A DNA stretch of 64,000 nt from Secundilactobacillus angelensis (GTDB lineage Bacteria; Bacillota; Bacilli; Lactobacillales; Lactobacillaceae): contig NZ_JAAXLJ010000005.1 of assembly GCF_012641075.1 (NCBI RefSeq), forward strand, positions 62,001 through 126,000, in the 5' to 3' direction. The notes beneath the pieces were generated by a model, which was not told the DNA's origin, did not search any database, and was given only the letters and a program-made list of their open reading frames with translations. This document shows, one piece after another, positions 1 through 8,751 of this stretch. The translations under genes and the position numbers were made by a program. Within the stretch, counting starts at the first letter, position 1, and each line of letters opens with the position of its first letter.

Positions 1-1
1 C

Positions 2-520
2 GTTGATGCCATTGTTAAGACCATCAAACAAAGTGTGACTGATCAAGGCTTAGACATGCCGGCCGTTTGGATTGAACCTGGTCGTTCAATTGCGGGTCCG
101 GCAGGATATAACCTTTATACGGTTGGTTCCCGGAAAGATGTTCCTGGGCTGACGTCATACGTAACCGTTGACGGCGGTATGGGCGATAACATCCGTCCAG
201 CTCTTTATCAAGCCAAGTATGAAGCGGTTTTAGTTGATCAGCCGACCGCAGCACCCACAGAAACGGTACACATTGCTGGTAAGTATTGCGAGTCCGGTGA
301 TATTTTGATCGATAAGCAACCTTTGCCAGCAAGTAAACCAGGTGACGTATTGGCAATTCTTGATACTGGTGCGTACGGCTACTCAATGGCATCCAATTAT
401 AACCGCAACCCAAGGCCAGCGGTTGTCTTCGTCGAAAACGGTCAATCAACGTTGGTTGTAAAACGTGAGACGTATGCTGATTTGACGCGGTTAGACCAAC
501 CATTACCAGAATCATTTTAA
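2..520 (+). CDS. lysA: Diaminopimelate decarboxylase, C-terminal part (cut by window edge)
   Basis: This is the C-terminal part of a PLP-dependent diaminopimelate decarboxylase, which turns meso-DAP into L-lysine. The reading frame is open from base 2, so the gene starts upstream of the window. Visible family signatures are EPGRSI (phosphate/substrate side), VDGGMGDNIRPALY, and the CESGD motif whose Cys and Glu close the active site across the dimer. It is the first gene seen in a same-strand lysine set, 47 bp before dapH. The identification is firm; only the N-terminus is missing. Confidence 0.95.
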   Translation, partial: VDAIVKTIKQSVTDQGLDMPAVWIEPGRSIAGPAGYNLYTVGSRKDVPGLTSYVTVDGGMGDNIRPALYQAKYEAVLVDQPTAAPTETVHIAGKYCESGDILIDKQPLPASKPGDVLAILDTGAYGYSMASNYNRNPRPAVVFVENGQSTLVVKRETYADLTRLDQPLPESF

Positions 521-567
521 TAAAAAACTACCTATTATTAATAAACTAAGAGAGTTGAGGCAATAAC

Positions 568-1278
568 ATGGCAAAATTAGACGCACAGCAAATTATTGAT
601 TTCATTGGCAACGCACCAAAGAAAACACCAGTTAAGGTATACATCAAGGGTGATTTAACTAACTTAGCAGTGCCTGATAGTATTAAGGCTTTCATTGAAA
701 CAAAGACTGGTGTATTGTTTGGCGATTGGTCCGATGTCAAAGCCTTTCTTGACCAGCATCAGACAGAGATTACGGACACTGAAATTGAAAATCAGACGCG
801 TAACTCCGCTGTCCCTCTACTAGATATGAAGGAAATCAATGCTCGTATCGAACCAGGAGCAATCATCCGTGATCAAGTGCTGATTGGTGACAACGCAGTT
901 ATTATGATGGGGGCTACCATCAACATCGGTGCCGAAATTGGTGATGATACCATGATTGACATGGGTGCTGTACTGGGTGGCCGTGCTATTGTGGGGAAGC
1001 ATTCCCACATAGGTGCTGGCACCGTTTTAGCTGGTGTGGTTGAACCCGCGTCCGCTGAACCGGTTCGGGTTGACGATAACGTGTTGATTGGTGCTAACGC
1101 AGTAGTCATCGAAGGTGTTCACGTTGGCGAAGGTGCTGTGGTTGCTGCGGGTGCGGTGGTTACACAAGATGTTGCACCGCATACCATGGTTGCAGGCGTG
1201 CCAGCCAAGTTTATTAAGAATGTTGATCAGAAGACTGAATCTAAAACGGGTCTCGAAGATGATTTAAGAAAGTTGTGA
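568..1278 (+). CDS. dapH: Tetrahydrodipicolinate N-acetyltransferase
   Basis: DapH transfers an acetyl group from acetyl-CoA to tetrahydrodipicolinate, the committed step of the acetylated DAP route used by Bacillus and lactobacilli. The 236-residue protein has an N-terminal alpha/beta domain (about 1-85) followed by hexapeptide repeats of a left-handed beta helix (about 90-210: [30 protein letters not shown] and so on) and a short acidic tail. The length matches B. subtilis YkuQ/DapH. It is followed after only 4 bp by the deacetylase gene, which supports the acetyl rather than the succinyl branch. Confidence 0.95.
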   Translation: MAKLDAQQIIDFIGNAPKKTPVKVYIKGDLTNLAVPDSIKAFIETKTGVLFGDWSDVKAFLDQHQTEITDTEIENQTRNSAVPLLDMKEINARIEPGAIIRDQVLIGDNAVIMMGATINIGAEIGDDTMIDMGAVLGGRAIVGKHSHIGAGTVLAGVVEPASAEPVRVDDNVLIGANAVVIEGVHVGEGAVVAAGAVVTQDVAPHTMVAGVPAKFIKNVDQKTESKTGLEDDLRKL

Positions 1279-1282
1279 TGAA

Positions 1283-2434
1283 ATGGCAGTATTAACGGAA
1301 GACGCGCTAATCAATATTCGTCGCGATTTGCATCAGATTCCAGAACTGGCACTACATGAAGTCCAGACATCAGCTTATCTGGAAAAGATAATTGCCGGTT
1401 TTGATCAGACTCATTTGCAAGTAAAAAAGATCGCGGATTTACCTACCGCTTTACTGGTTAGAGTTGAAGGCAGTTCACCTAAAAGGACGGTTGGTTATCG
1501 GACCGATATTGACGCCTTACCAGTTACCGAAGAAACCGGATTACCCTTCGCTTCCAAGCATCCGGGTGTAATGCACGCCTGCGGACACGATATTCATATG
1601 ACTGTGGCATTAGGTGTCCTCAGCTACTTCGCTGAACATCAACCAGCTGACAACATGATTTTTTTCTTCCAGCCGGCTGAGGAAAGCGAAAATGGTGGTA
1701 AGTTGGCCTATGAACTAGGCGTGTTTAAAGATCAGTGGCGGCCCGATGAATTTTACGGGCTACATGATAATCCTGATTTACCAGCTGGTGCTATTGGGTG
1801 TCGAATGGGCACGCTGTTTGCTGGCACCACTGAAGTTAACATTGATTTAGAAGGTAAGGGCGGCCACGCAGCTTATCCACAAGATGCCAATGACATGGTG
1901 GTTGCTGCTGCTGAATTGATCAACCAGGTGCAAACCATCATTTCCCGGAGTATCGATCCCATTGAGGGCGGTGTGATTACCCTTGGTAAATTGGAAGCTG
2001 GTACAATTCGTAATGTGATTGCTGGTCATGCCCACATTGAAGGAACGATACGTGGGCTGACTCAGGTCATGATCAAACGAATCGATCAGCGACTGCAAGA
2101 CGTTGGCGAGGGTGTTGCCAGAAGCTTTAATGCTAAGGTGACAGTTGCCTTGAATCAAGGCGGCTACTTGCCAGTTGAGAATAATCCGGAATTGACCAAA
2201 CGCTTCATCAATTATATGAAGGACAATCCAGACGTTCATTTTGTTGAGACGGAACCTGCAATGACGGGTGAAGATTTCGGTTACCTGCTTTCTAAAATTC
2301 CTGGCACCATGTTTTGGCTTGGGGTTGAAGATGACTCGCAACTTCACTCAGCAACGCTAAATCCTAAGGAATCAGCCATTGAAGCAGGTGTTAATGCCAT
2401 CACCGGGTTGTTGACCAACCGGATGGCTGGATAA
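1283..2434 (+). CDS. ykuR: N-acetyldiaminopimelate deacetylase (M20D peptidase family)
   Basis: This M20D-family metallohydrolase (383 residues) is the likely deacetylase that releases LL-DAP from N-acetyl-LL-DAP. Metal-binding residues are visible in MHACGHDIH (Cys100, His102) and in the QPAEES segment (Glu133, Glu134); a lid domain with GKGGHAAYP follows. M20D proteins also include hippurate and IAA-amino acid hydrolases, so sequence alone would leave the substrate open, but its position between dapH and dapA settles it. B. subtilis calls the gene ykuR or dapL; the latter name is shared with an unrelated aminotransferase. Confidence 0.9.
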   Translation: MAVLTEDALINIRRDLHQIPELALHEVQTSAYLEKIIAGFDQTHLQVKKIADLPTALLVRVEGSSPKRTVGYRTDIDALPVTEETGLPFASKHPGVMHACGHDIHMTVALGVLSYFAEHQPADNMIFFFQPAEESENGGKLAYELGVFKDQWRPDEFYGLHDNPDLPAGAIGCRMGTLFAGTTEVNIDLEGKGGHAAYPQDANDMVVAAAELINQVQTIISRSIDPIEGGVITLGKLEAGTIRNVIAGHAHIEGTIRGLTQVMIKRIDQRLQDVGEGVARSFNAKVTVALNQGGYLPVENNPELTKRFINYMKDNPDVHFVETEPAMTGEDFGYLLSKIPGTMFWLGVEDDSQLHSATLNPKESAIEAGVNAITGLLTNRMAG

Positions 2435-2474
2435 TCAGCTGCATGCAATCAGTCAATTAAAAAGGAGACATACC

Positions 2475-3371
2475 ATGACAACATTAGAAAACGTAGATTT
2501 GATGACTGCAATCATCACCCCATTTGACGAAAATGATAATATCAATTACCAAGCGTTGGAAAAATTGACCAACCACTTGATTGATACTGGTAGCAAGGGT
2601 TTCGTTATTGGTGGAACAACTGGTGAAACGCCAACGTTGACCCACGACGAAAAGATTGATTTGTATACTCGTTTTGGTCAAATAATTGGTGGTCGGGTTC
2701 CCGTGATTGCTGGTACTGGTAGCAATAACACCCGTGAAACAGCAGCCCTGACTAAAGAAGTCAGTGAAATTCAGGGTGTCGACTACGAACTCGTGGTGGT
2801 GCCATATTACAACAAGCCCAGCCAACGCGGTATGATTGCCCATTTCACAGCGGTTGCGGATGCAGCTGAAAAGCCAATCATCATTTATAACATCCCTGGT
2901 CGGACAGGCGTGACTATGGCTAACGAAACGGTTGTGACGTTGTCGCAAAATCCAAAGATCGCGGGCGTTAAACAATGTACTTCAATCGACGACATTGAAT
3001 TCTTAGTTGAACATACGCCTGACGATTTCTACGTTTACAGTGGTGAAGATGCCCAAGCACTCTCCGCCCGAGTAGTCGGCGGTGCCGGTGTCATTTCAGT
3101 TGCTTCTCATATCTACGGTGATCAGATGCGGTCAATGTACGATGCCCTCTATGCTGGTGATTTGGTTAAGGCTGGTGGTCTCAAACGACAATTGACGCCA
3201 AAGATGGCTGCCCTATTCATGTTCCCATCACCATCACCAGTTAAAGCGGTATTAAATGCCCAAGGTTATGGTGTTGGCGATTGTCGGTTACCAATCCAAT
3301 CACTGAATGATGACGAGTCTCGTCAATTAGCCCACGCATTAGGCATGGACGAAGGTGCATTAGTTAAATAA
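2475..3371 (+). CDS. dapA: 4-hydroxy-tetrahydrodipicolinate synthase
   Basis: DapA condenses pyruvate with aspartate semialdehyde, the entry point of DAP and lysine synthesis. The 298-residue TIM barrel shows GGTTGE (47-51), the YNIPGRTG segment with catalytic Tyr138, and the Schiff-base Lys166 in GVKQC. A clear AAAGGAGA ribosome binding site precedes the ATG. It sits between the deacetylase and dapB on the same strand with short gaps, consistent with one operon. Confidence 0.96.
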   Translation: MTTLENVDLMTAIITPFDENDNINYQALEKLTNHLIDTGSKGFVIGGTTGETPTLTHDEKIDLYTRFGQIIGGRVPVIAGTGSNNTRETAALTKEVSEIQGVDYELVVVPYYNKPSQRGMIAHFTAVADAAEKPIIIYNIPGRTGVTMANETVVTLSQNPKIAGVKQCTSIDDIEFLVEHTPDDFYVYSGEDAQALSARVVGGAGVISVASHIYGDQMRSMYDALYAGDLVKAGGLKRQLTPKMAALFMFPSPSPVKAVLNAQGYGVGDCRLPIQSLNDDESRQLAHALGMDEGALVK

Positions 3372-3396
3372 GTTGTAGAACAAGGAGTTTATGACA

Positions 3397-4176
3397 ATGA
3401 CAAAAGTGTTAATCGCCGGGTTTACCGGTGCCATGGGTCAAAAAGCTGTTCACTTAGTTCAAGAAAGTGACGGCTATGAATTAGTCGCCGGTTTTGCTGC
3501 CGGGATTACATCAAAGGATCCAAAAGACTATGATTTACCAGCCGGGGTTGCCATTTATGGTGACTTGAACGAGATTCAAACAGATGCTGACATCTGGATC
3601 GACTTTACATTACCAAGTGCAGTCTACGCAAACACCAAATTTGCAATTGAACACGGAATTCACCCCGTGATTGGGACAACCGGTTTAACCGACGATCAAG
3701 TGAGTGAAGTGCAGACTTTAGCTGCTGCTAAGCACCTCGGTGGGCTGATTGCACCCAACTTCGGTATGTCGGCTGTATTATTGATGAAGTTTGCCAAGGA
3801 AGCGGCCAAGTATTTCCCAGACGTTGAAATTATTGAAATGCACCATGATAATAAGGCGGATGCACCTTCAGGAACGGCTTTGAGTACCGCTAAACTGATT
3901 GACGAAGTTCGCCCAGAACATGAGCAGGGCAATCCCAATGAAACAGAGAGTTTATCGGGCGTTCGTGGCGGTGATTATCATGGCATTCACATTCATGCGG
4001 TGCGTTTACCAGGCTACGTTGCTCATGAACAAGTTCTGTTCGGTGGTCCCGGTGAAGCGTTGACGATTCGTCAAGATTCATTTGACCGTCAATCATTCAT
4101 GACTGGTGTCAAAGTTGCCATGGATCACGTCCTGGACTTAAAGCAATTAGTCGTAGGTCTTGAAAACGTACTTTAA
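3397..4176 (+). CDS. dapB: 4-hydroxy-tetrahydrodipicolinate reductase
   Basis: DapB reduces the DapA product with NAD(P)H. The N-terminal Rossmann motif is [10 protein letters not shown], and the substrate-binding signature appears as [15 protein letters not shown]. Two ATGs lie close together, at 3391 and 3397. The AAGGAG at 3382-3387 is 3 bases from the first and 9 bases from the second, so I take 3397, giving 259 residues and the usual short N-terminus MTKVLI. It lies between dapA and patA. Confidence 0.95.
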   Translation: MTKVLIAGFTGAMGQKAVHLVQESDGYELVAGFAAGITSKDPKDYDLPAGVAIYGDLNEIQTDADIWIDFTLPSAVYANTKFAIEHGIHPVIGTTGLTDDQVSEVQTLAAAKHLGGLIAPNFGMSAVLLMKFAKEAAKYFPDVEIIEMHHDNKADAPSGTALSTAKLIDEVRPEHEQGNPNETESLSGVRGGDYHGIHIHAVRLPGYVAHEQVLFGGPGEALTIRQDSFDRQSFMTGVKVAMDHVLDLKQLVVGLENVL

Positions 4177-4200
4177 TTAAATTAAAAATGGAGTGACATT

Positions 4201-5385
4201 ATGCCTCAATTAGCCAGTGATTTAAGTCAGCAAGTTAATCAAAGATTAAACCAAGTCGGCCCCTCTGGAATCCGCGAAGTTGCCCAAAAATTCTCAACCA
4301 TCCCAGGCATCATCCAGTTGACCCTTGGTGAACCAGATATGAACGTGCCTGAACACGTTAAAGAAGCTGCGATTCAGAGTATTCGTGACAATGATTCTCA
4401 CTATTCGCCTCAAAAGGGAACCATGTATCTGCGGAAAGGGATTCATCATTACTTGATGGAAAGTCAGGGACTGGACTACGACCCTGAGACCGAGATTATC
4501 GCAACGGTAGGCGCCACGGAAGCGGTATGCGCTTCGTTACTTACCATCTTAAATCCTGGTGATAAAGTGGTCATCCCAACGCCAGCGTTTGCTCTGTATT
4601 TCCCACTGGTCACCATTGCTGGTGCCACGACTATTCAAGTTGATACTTCAAACAGCAACTTTGTGTTGACCCCAGAACGTTTGGAAGAAGTGCTGGATCA
4701 AGAAGGTGACTCAGTCAAAGCGGTTTTGCTAAACTATCCAGGCAATCCAACCGGGGTGGAGTATCCGCAATCAATGATTGAAGGTTTAGCCAAGGTGATT
4801 GCTGATCACCATTTGCTGGTGATTGCTGATGAGATTTATAGCGAACTGACTTATGGTGTTGATCACTATTCAATTGCCAATGTCATTCCAGAACGAACCA
4901 TTTTGATTAACGGCCTTTCGAAGTCTCACGCCATGACTGGTTATCGAATGGGTTATTTGGCTGGTCCGGCTGAGTTAATTGCCAACGTCACCAAGATGCA
5001 CGCTTTCATGGTGACCTCGCCGTCGAACCCAGCACAAGCTGCTGCGGCCGAAGCGCTTCATAACGGGCTGCAAGATCCTGTTGAGATGCGCAAAATTTAC
5101 CAAAAACGCCGCGATTTTGTCCAACATGCAATGGATGAAATGGGGCTGTCAATGGCAACACCATCTGGCGCCTTTTATGCCTTTGTTAAGATTCCAGACA
5201 GTTACGGTACAGATGACGTGAAATTTGCTTACGATTTAGCGGAGAAAGCTAAAGTTGGTGGCGTTCCCGGCAGTGCCTTCGGTGCTGGTGGAGAAGGCTA
5301 CATTCGTTTCTCTTACGCTGCGTCGGATGATGACTTGGCTGAAGCTATGAAACGGATGCAAGCATTTTTAACTCATAAAGCCTAG
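4201..5385 (+). CDS. patA: N-acetyl-LL-2,6-diaminopimelate aminotransferase
   Basis: This is a fold-type I PLP aminotransferase (394 residues, class I/II). Visible residues are the NYPGNPTG motif (178-185), Asp210 and Tyr213 in IADEIYSE, and the Schiff-base Lys241 in LSKSHAMTGYRMGY. By itself it could be any aromatic or aspartate-type aminotransferase. Its place between dapB and asd in an acetyl-type DAP operon points to the PatA step, amination of N-acetyl-2-amino-6-oxopimelate. It starts at an ATG after a weak GGAGTG site. Confidence 0.88.
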   Translation: MPQLASDLSQQVNQRLNQVGPSGIREVAQKFSTIPGIIQLTLGEPDMNVPEHVKEAAIQSIRDNDSHYSPQKGTMYLRKGIHHYLMESQGLDYDPETEIIATVGATEAVCASLLTILNPGDKVVIPTPAFALYFPLVTIAGATTIQVDTSNSNFVLTPERLEEVLDQEGDSVKAVLLNYPGNPTGVEYPQSMIEGLAKVIADHHLLVIADEIYSELTYGVDHYSIANVIPERTILINGLSKSHAMTGYRMGYLAGPAELIANVTKMHAFMVTSPSNPAQAAAAEALHNGLQDPVEMRKIYQKRRDFVQHAMDEMGLSMATPSGAFYAFVKIPDSYGTDDVKFAYDLAEKAKVGGVPGSAFGAGGEGYIRFSYAASDDDLAEAMKRMQAFLTHKA

Positions 5386-5388
5386 CAC

Positions 5389-5417
5389 TTGACTAATTGT
5401 GCAAAATAAAGTTTAAT
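5389..5417 (+). promoter_or_regulatory. Promoter upstream of asd
   Basis: TTGACT (5389-5394) and TTTAAT (5412-5417) are separated by 17 bases, just downstream of the patA stop. This suggests that asd is also transcribed apart from the rest of the lysine operon, which fits its wider role in threonine and methionine synthesis. Confidence 0.6.
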
Positions 5418-5471
5418 GCAATTATTAAAAACTAATTTGAAAATATGCGTGATGAAAACGAGGGATATCTG

Positions 5472-6563
5472 ATGAGTGAGAAATTACGAGTAGGAATTAT
5501 TGGTGCAACGGGTATGGTTGGTCAGCGATTTATCAAGATTTTGGCCGATCACCCTTGGTTTGAGATTGCTTTGGTTGCCGCCAGTGCTCACAGTGCTGGC
5601 AAGACCTATGAAGATGCTGTTAAGGGCCGTTGGAAGATGGAAGGCGACGTTCCTGAACAAGTCAAAGGGATGGTTCTTCATGACGCTGCTAAAGTTGATG
5701 AAATCGCGCCTCAAGTTGATTTCATTTTTAGCGCCATCAAGCTAGATAAGGCTGACACTCGTAAGTTGGAAGAGGCGTATGCCAAAGCAGAAACCCCAGT
5801 TGTTTCCAATAACAGTGCTCACCGTTGGACGCCAGACGTTCCAATGGTGATTCCCGAAGTTAACCCGGATCACACTGATGTCATCAAGTATCAAAGGGAA
5901 CGCCTTGGCACGACTCGCGGTTTTATTGCTGTAAAGCCGAACTGTTCTATCCAAAGCTACACGCCGGCGTTATCAGCATGGCGTCAATTTGAACCTACAC
6001 AAGTGATTGCGACAACGTATCAAGCTATTTCAGGTGCGGGTAAGACGTTTAAAGACTGGCCAGAAATGGAAGGCAACGTTATTCCTTACATCGCTGGTGA
6101 GGAAGCCAAGTCAGAAGGCGAACCGCTGAAGATTTGGGGCCACGTTGATGACGAGAAAAAGGCCATCGTGCCAGCAGAAGATACGGTGATTACGTCTCAA
6201 TGTATTCGGATTCCAGTCCTGTATGGGCATACTGCCGCAGCCTTTGTTAACTTCCGTCAGCACCCATCGAAGCAGGATTTAATTGATGCTTTGGAAAGTT
6301 ACACGGGTGAACCACAACGTTTGGGATTGCCAAGTGCACCGAAGCAATTTATTCGTTATATGACTGAGGATGACCGTCCTCAAGTTCGCCTGGACGTGAA
6401 CTTTGAGCACGGTATGGGTGTTTCCATCGGTCGGCTTCGCGAAGACAAAATTTTTGATTGGAAATTTGTCGGTTTGTCACATAACACGGCCCGTGGCGCT
6501 GCTGGTGGTGCCGTTGAATGTGCGGAATTATTGAAGGCGCAGGGCTACATTACTGCTAAATAA
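5472..6563 (+). CDS. asd: Aspartate-semialdehyde dehydrogenase (archaeal/fungal-like class)
   Basis: Asd makes aspartate semialdehyde, the branch point for lysine, threonine and methionine. I start at 5472 because a GAGGGA site lies just upstream and the protein then begins MSEKLRVGIIGATGMVG, the NADP-binding loop. The catalytic Cys158 is in KPNCSIQSY and a catalytic His lies in LYGHTAAAFV. The 363-residue length and the block SNNSAHRWTPDVPMVIPEVNPDH resemble the long archaeal/fungal class rather than the usual roughly 330-residue bacterial class. An open stretch extends upstream to an ATG at 5445 without a ribosome binding site. Confidence 0.94.
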   Translation: MSEKLRVGIIGATGMVGQRFIKILADHPWFEIALVAASAHSAGKTYEDAVKGRWKMEGDVPEQVKGMVLHDAAKVDEIAPQVDFIFSAIKLDKADTRKLEEAYAKAETPVVSNNSAHRWTPDVPMVIPEVNPDHTDVIKYQRERLGTTRGFIAVKPNCSIQSYTPALSAWRQFEPTQVIATTYQAISGAGKTFKDWPEMEGNVIPYIAGEEAKSEGEPLKIWGHVDDEKKAIVPAEDTVITSQCIRIPVLYGHTAAAFVNFRQHPSKQDLIDALESYTGEPQRLGLPSAPKQFIRYMTEDDRPQVRLDVNFEHGMGVSIGRLREDKIFDWKFVGLSHNTARGAAGGAVECAELLKAQGYITAK

Positions 6564-6566
6564 ACA

Positions 6567-6690
6567 GAGTGTGAAAACAAGCGTTCAGAGAGTGGAGAAT
6601 AAGGCGCAACCAATGGAAATCCCAGTTTTGGATTTCTGTTGGCTGTGCCTTATTTGCAACTCTCTGTTTGGTTGAGCACGTTTCAAATAA
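6567..6690 (+). repeat. Hairpin element family A, copy 1
   Basis: This imperfect palindrome of about 124 bp starts GAGTGTGAA and ends CACGTTTCAAATA. The outer arms (CAGAGAGT with ACTCTCTG) enclose an inner stem (AATAAGGC with GCCTTATT) and the family centre (GAAATCC with GGATTTC). It shares its frame with copies at 6694, 35220, 35345 and 40551 but has its own inner arm sequence. It lies directly after the asd stop and has no run of T typical of a terminator. Confidence 0.8.
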
Positions 6691-6693
6691 ATA

Positions 6694-6816
6694 GAGTGTG
6701 AGTAGAAGCGATTAGAGACTGGAGCGTAGTGAAGTTATGGTGAAAATCCCGAACTTGGATTTGTGCCATGACTTTATTACGTGCAAGTCTCTGCTTCGCC
6801 GAGCACGTTTCAAATA
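6694..6816 (+). repeat. Hairpin element family A, copy 2
   Basis: A second copy follows copy 1 head to tail after 3 bases, starting GAGTGTGAG and ending CACGTTTCAAATA. Outer arms are AGAGACT with AGTCTCT. The inner arms (GCGTAGTGAAGTTATGG with CCATGACTTTATTACG) pair with a few mismatches and do not match those of copy 1. The centre is AAATCC with GGATTT. Together the two copies fill most of the 358-bp gap before recQ. Confidence 0.8.
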
Positions 6817-6921
6817 GCTAGGATTTATGCTTTGAAAGTTCATCACCTGGTTGACGTAATTAACATTAGGACCAGTATTCTGTTAAACTGGAGAAAGATT
6901 ATTTGAAGGGAACTGAAATTC

Positions 6922-8691
6922 ATGAAGCCGCAGACCATATTAAAAGCCAAGTTCGGTTACGATAGCTTCCGTACTGGACAAGAAGCCGTTATCAATGACG
7001 TGCTGAATCACCAAAACGTGCTGGCTATCATGCCTACTGGTGGTGGTAAATCGCTTTGTTACCAGATTCCAGCGTTGATGTTAGACGGGGTCACATTAGT
7101 GGTTTCACCACTGATTTCATTGATGAAGGACCAAGTTGATGCTCTGAATGAAAACGGAATTGCAGCAACTTTTATTAACAGTTCGCTGGATTATGACCAA
7201 ATCAATCAACGGTTTAATGACGTGGAGAATGGTGATGTTAAATTACTGTACGTGTCACCAGAACGATTAGATTCAGGCTATTTAAACCGACTGGCGGAGT
7301 TGCCAATTGATTTAGTGGCTATTGATGAAGCCCACTGTATTTCACAATGGGGACATGATTTTCGACCAAGCTACTTGAATTTGGCACAGACTATCCAACG
7401 GTTGCCAAGTCAGCCGACGATCATTGCTTTAACAGCCACCGCTACCCCAATCGTAGCTAAAGATATCATTCAGCGGCTAGGTTTACAAGAAGAGGTTAAA
7501 ACGGGCTTCTCGCGTCCTAATCTGGCCTTTAAAGTTATTAAACAGCAGGACAGTGACAAGTATCTGGTGGATTACTTAAAGCAAAATTCTGGTCAATCAG
7601 GTATCGTTTACGCCAGCACCCGTAAGGAAGTCGAACGATTGACCAAGTTATTAAATAAAAAGCACATTGATGCGGCCATGTATCATGGCGGTTTGACAAA
7701 GGAAGTTCGGCGCGAAAACCAAGAAAATTTCCTTTATGATCGGGTGCCGGTGATGGTTGCAACCAATGCTTTTGGCATGGGAATCGATAAAAGTAACGTG
7801 CGTTTCGTGATTCATGCACAAGTGCCAGGCAGTTTGGAATCTTATTACCAAGAAGCTGGTCGGGCAGGACGAGACGGTCTTCCCAGTGAAGCTATTCTGT
7901 TGTTTCGGCAGTCGGATGTGTCAATTCAGCATTTTCTCATTGATCAGTCAGAACGAGACGATGCTGGTAAAAAGCGGGAATACGAAAAATTGCAGGACAT
8001 GACTCAGTATGCTAATACGCAGGAGTGTCTTCAAAAATTTATTTTAAATTATTTTGGTGAGGAAGGAACTGACTGCGGACAATGTTCTAATTGTTTAGAC
8101 GATCGTGAAGAACAGGATATTACCGTGGATACGCAAAAGGTCTTATCCTGTGTAAAACGGATGAGTGAACGGTTCGGCAAAATTCTGGTGGCACAAGTGC
8201 TGACCGGTTCAAGCGTGGCTCGAGTTAAGGAATTTCACTTTGACGAATTGACGACTTATGGCATCATGAAAGGCTCATCACAGCGGTCAGTGGCCGAACT
8301 GATTGATTTTCTCACTGCTGCTGGCTATTTGGTAGCCGAGGGTGGCCAGTATCCCGTGTTGCGTGTGAGTGACAGTGGTGTTGCCGTTTTGCAAGGCAAA
8401 CAGAAAGTTTATCGCAAGGTTGCGGTTCAAGCTAGTCATGTTCTACCACAAAACGATGATCTATTTGAAAATTTGCGGACAATTCGGCGTGAATTTGCCA
8501 AAAAGCAGGGCGTGCCGCCATTCGTTATTTTTTCAGACAAAACCCTTCGAGATATGTGTGCAGTGATGCCACAAAATGAAGAAGAAATGTTAACGGTCAG
8601 TGGGGTTGGGGAAAGTAAACTCGCCAAGTACGGCGAAGCGTTCCTAACAGCATTGAAGGCTGCTAATGAAGATGGTGTGAAGGCTGATTAG
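6922..8691 (+). CDS. recQ: ATP-dependent DNA helicase RecQ
   Basis: RecQ is a 3'-5' superfamily 2 helicase of recombination and fork repair. The 589-residue protein has Walker A with Lys43 (MPTGGGKSLCYQ), the DEAH box at 135-138 followed by the RecQ-specific CISQWGHDFRPSY loop, helicase motifs V/VI (FGMGIDK, YYQEAGRAGRDG), a zinc-binding RQC segment with four Cys (ECLQKF, DCGQCSNC), and a C-terminal HRDC domain (about 515-585). All three RecQ domains are present. It stands alone on the plus strand and ends at a shared terminator with the minus-strand oppA. Confidence 0.97.
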   Translation: MKPQTILKAKFGYDSFRTGQEAVINDVLNHQNVLAIMPTGGGKSLCYQIPALMLDGVTLVVSPLISLMKDQVDALNENGIAATFINSSLDYDQINQRFNDVENGDVKLLYVSPERLDSGYLNRLAELPIDLVAIDEAHCISQWGHDFRPSYLNLAQTIQRLPSQPTIIALTATATPIVAKDIIQRLGLQEEVKTGFSRPNLAFKVIKQQDSDKYLVDYLKQNSGQSGIVYASTRKEVERLTKLLNKKHIDAAMYHGGLTKEVRRENQENFLYDRVPVMVATNAFGMGIDKSNVRFVIHAQVPGSLESYYQEAGRAGRDGLPSEAILLFRQSDVSIQHFLIDQSERDDAGKKREYEKLQDMTQYANTQECLQKFILNYFGEEGTDCGQCSNCLDDREEQDITVDTQKVLSCVKRMSERFGKILVAQVLTGSSVARVKEFHFDELTTYGIMKGSSQRSVAELIDFLTAAGYLVAEGGQYPVLRVSDSGVAVLQGKQKVYRKVAVQASHVLPQNDDLFENLRTIRREFAKKQGVPPFVIFSDKTLRDMCAVMPQNEEEMLTVSGVGESKLAKYGEAFLTALKAANEDGVKAD

Positions 8692-8704
8692 ATGCGGTTT
8701 AAGA

Positions 8705-8748
8705 AAATAACCCTCGTCCCGATAAATTCATTTGGACGAGGGTTATTT
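8705..8748. terminator. Bidirectional terminator between recQ and oppA
   Basis: A 15-bp stem (AAATAACCCTCGTCC with GGACGAGGGTTATTT) with A-rich and T-rich flanks sits between two convergent genes. Confidence 0.85.
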
Positions 8749-8751
8749 AAT

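Noticed and set aside
1847-2347. Long minus-strand open frame inside the deacetylase gene
   Set aside because: It lies wholly opposite a well-supported gene, has no ribosome binding site and no recognisable protein features; the same holds for other long antisense frames in dapA, citM and the MFS genes.
6567-6816. CRISPR array or tandem direct repeats
   Set aside because: Only two copies in a row, each palindromic with variable centres; no short spacer-repeat pattern and no cas genes.
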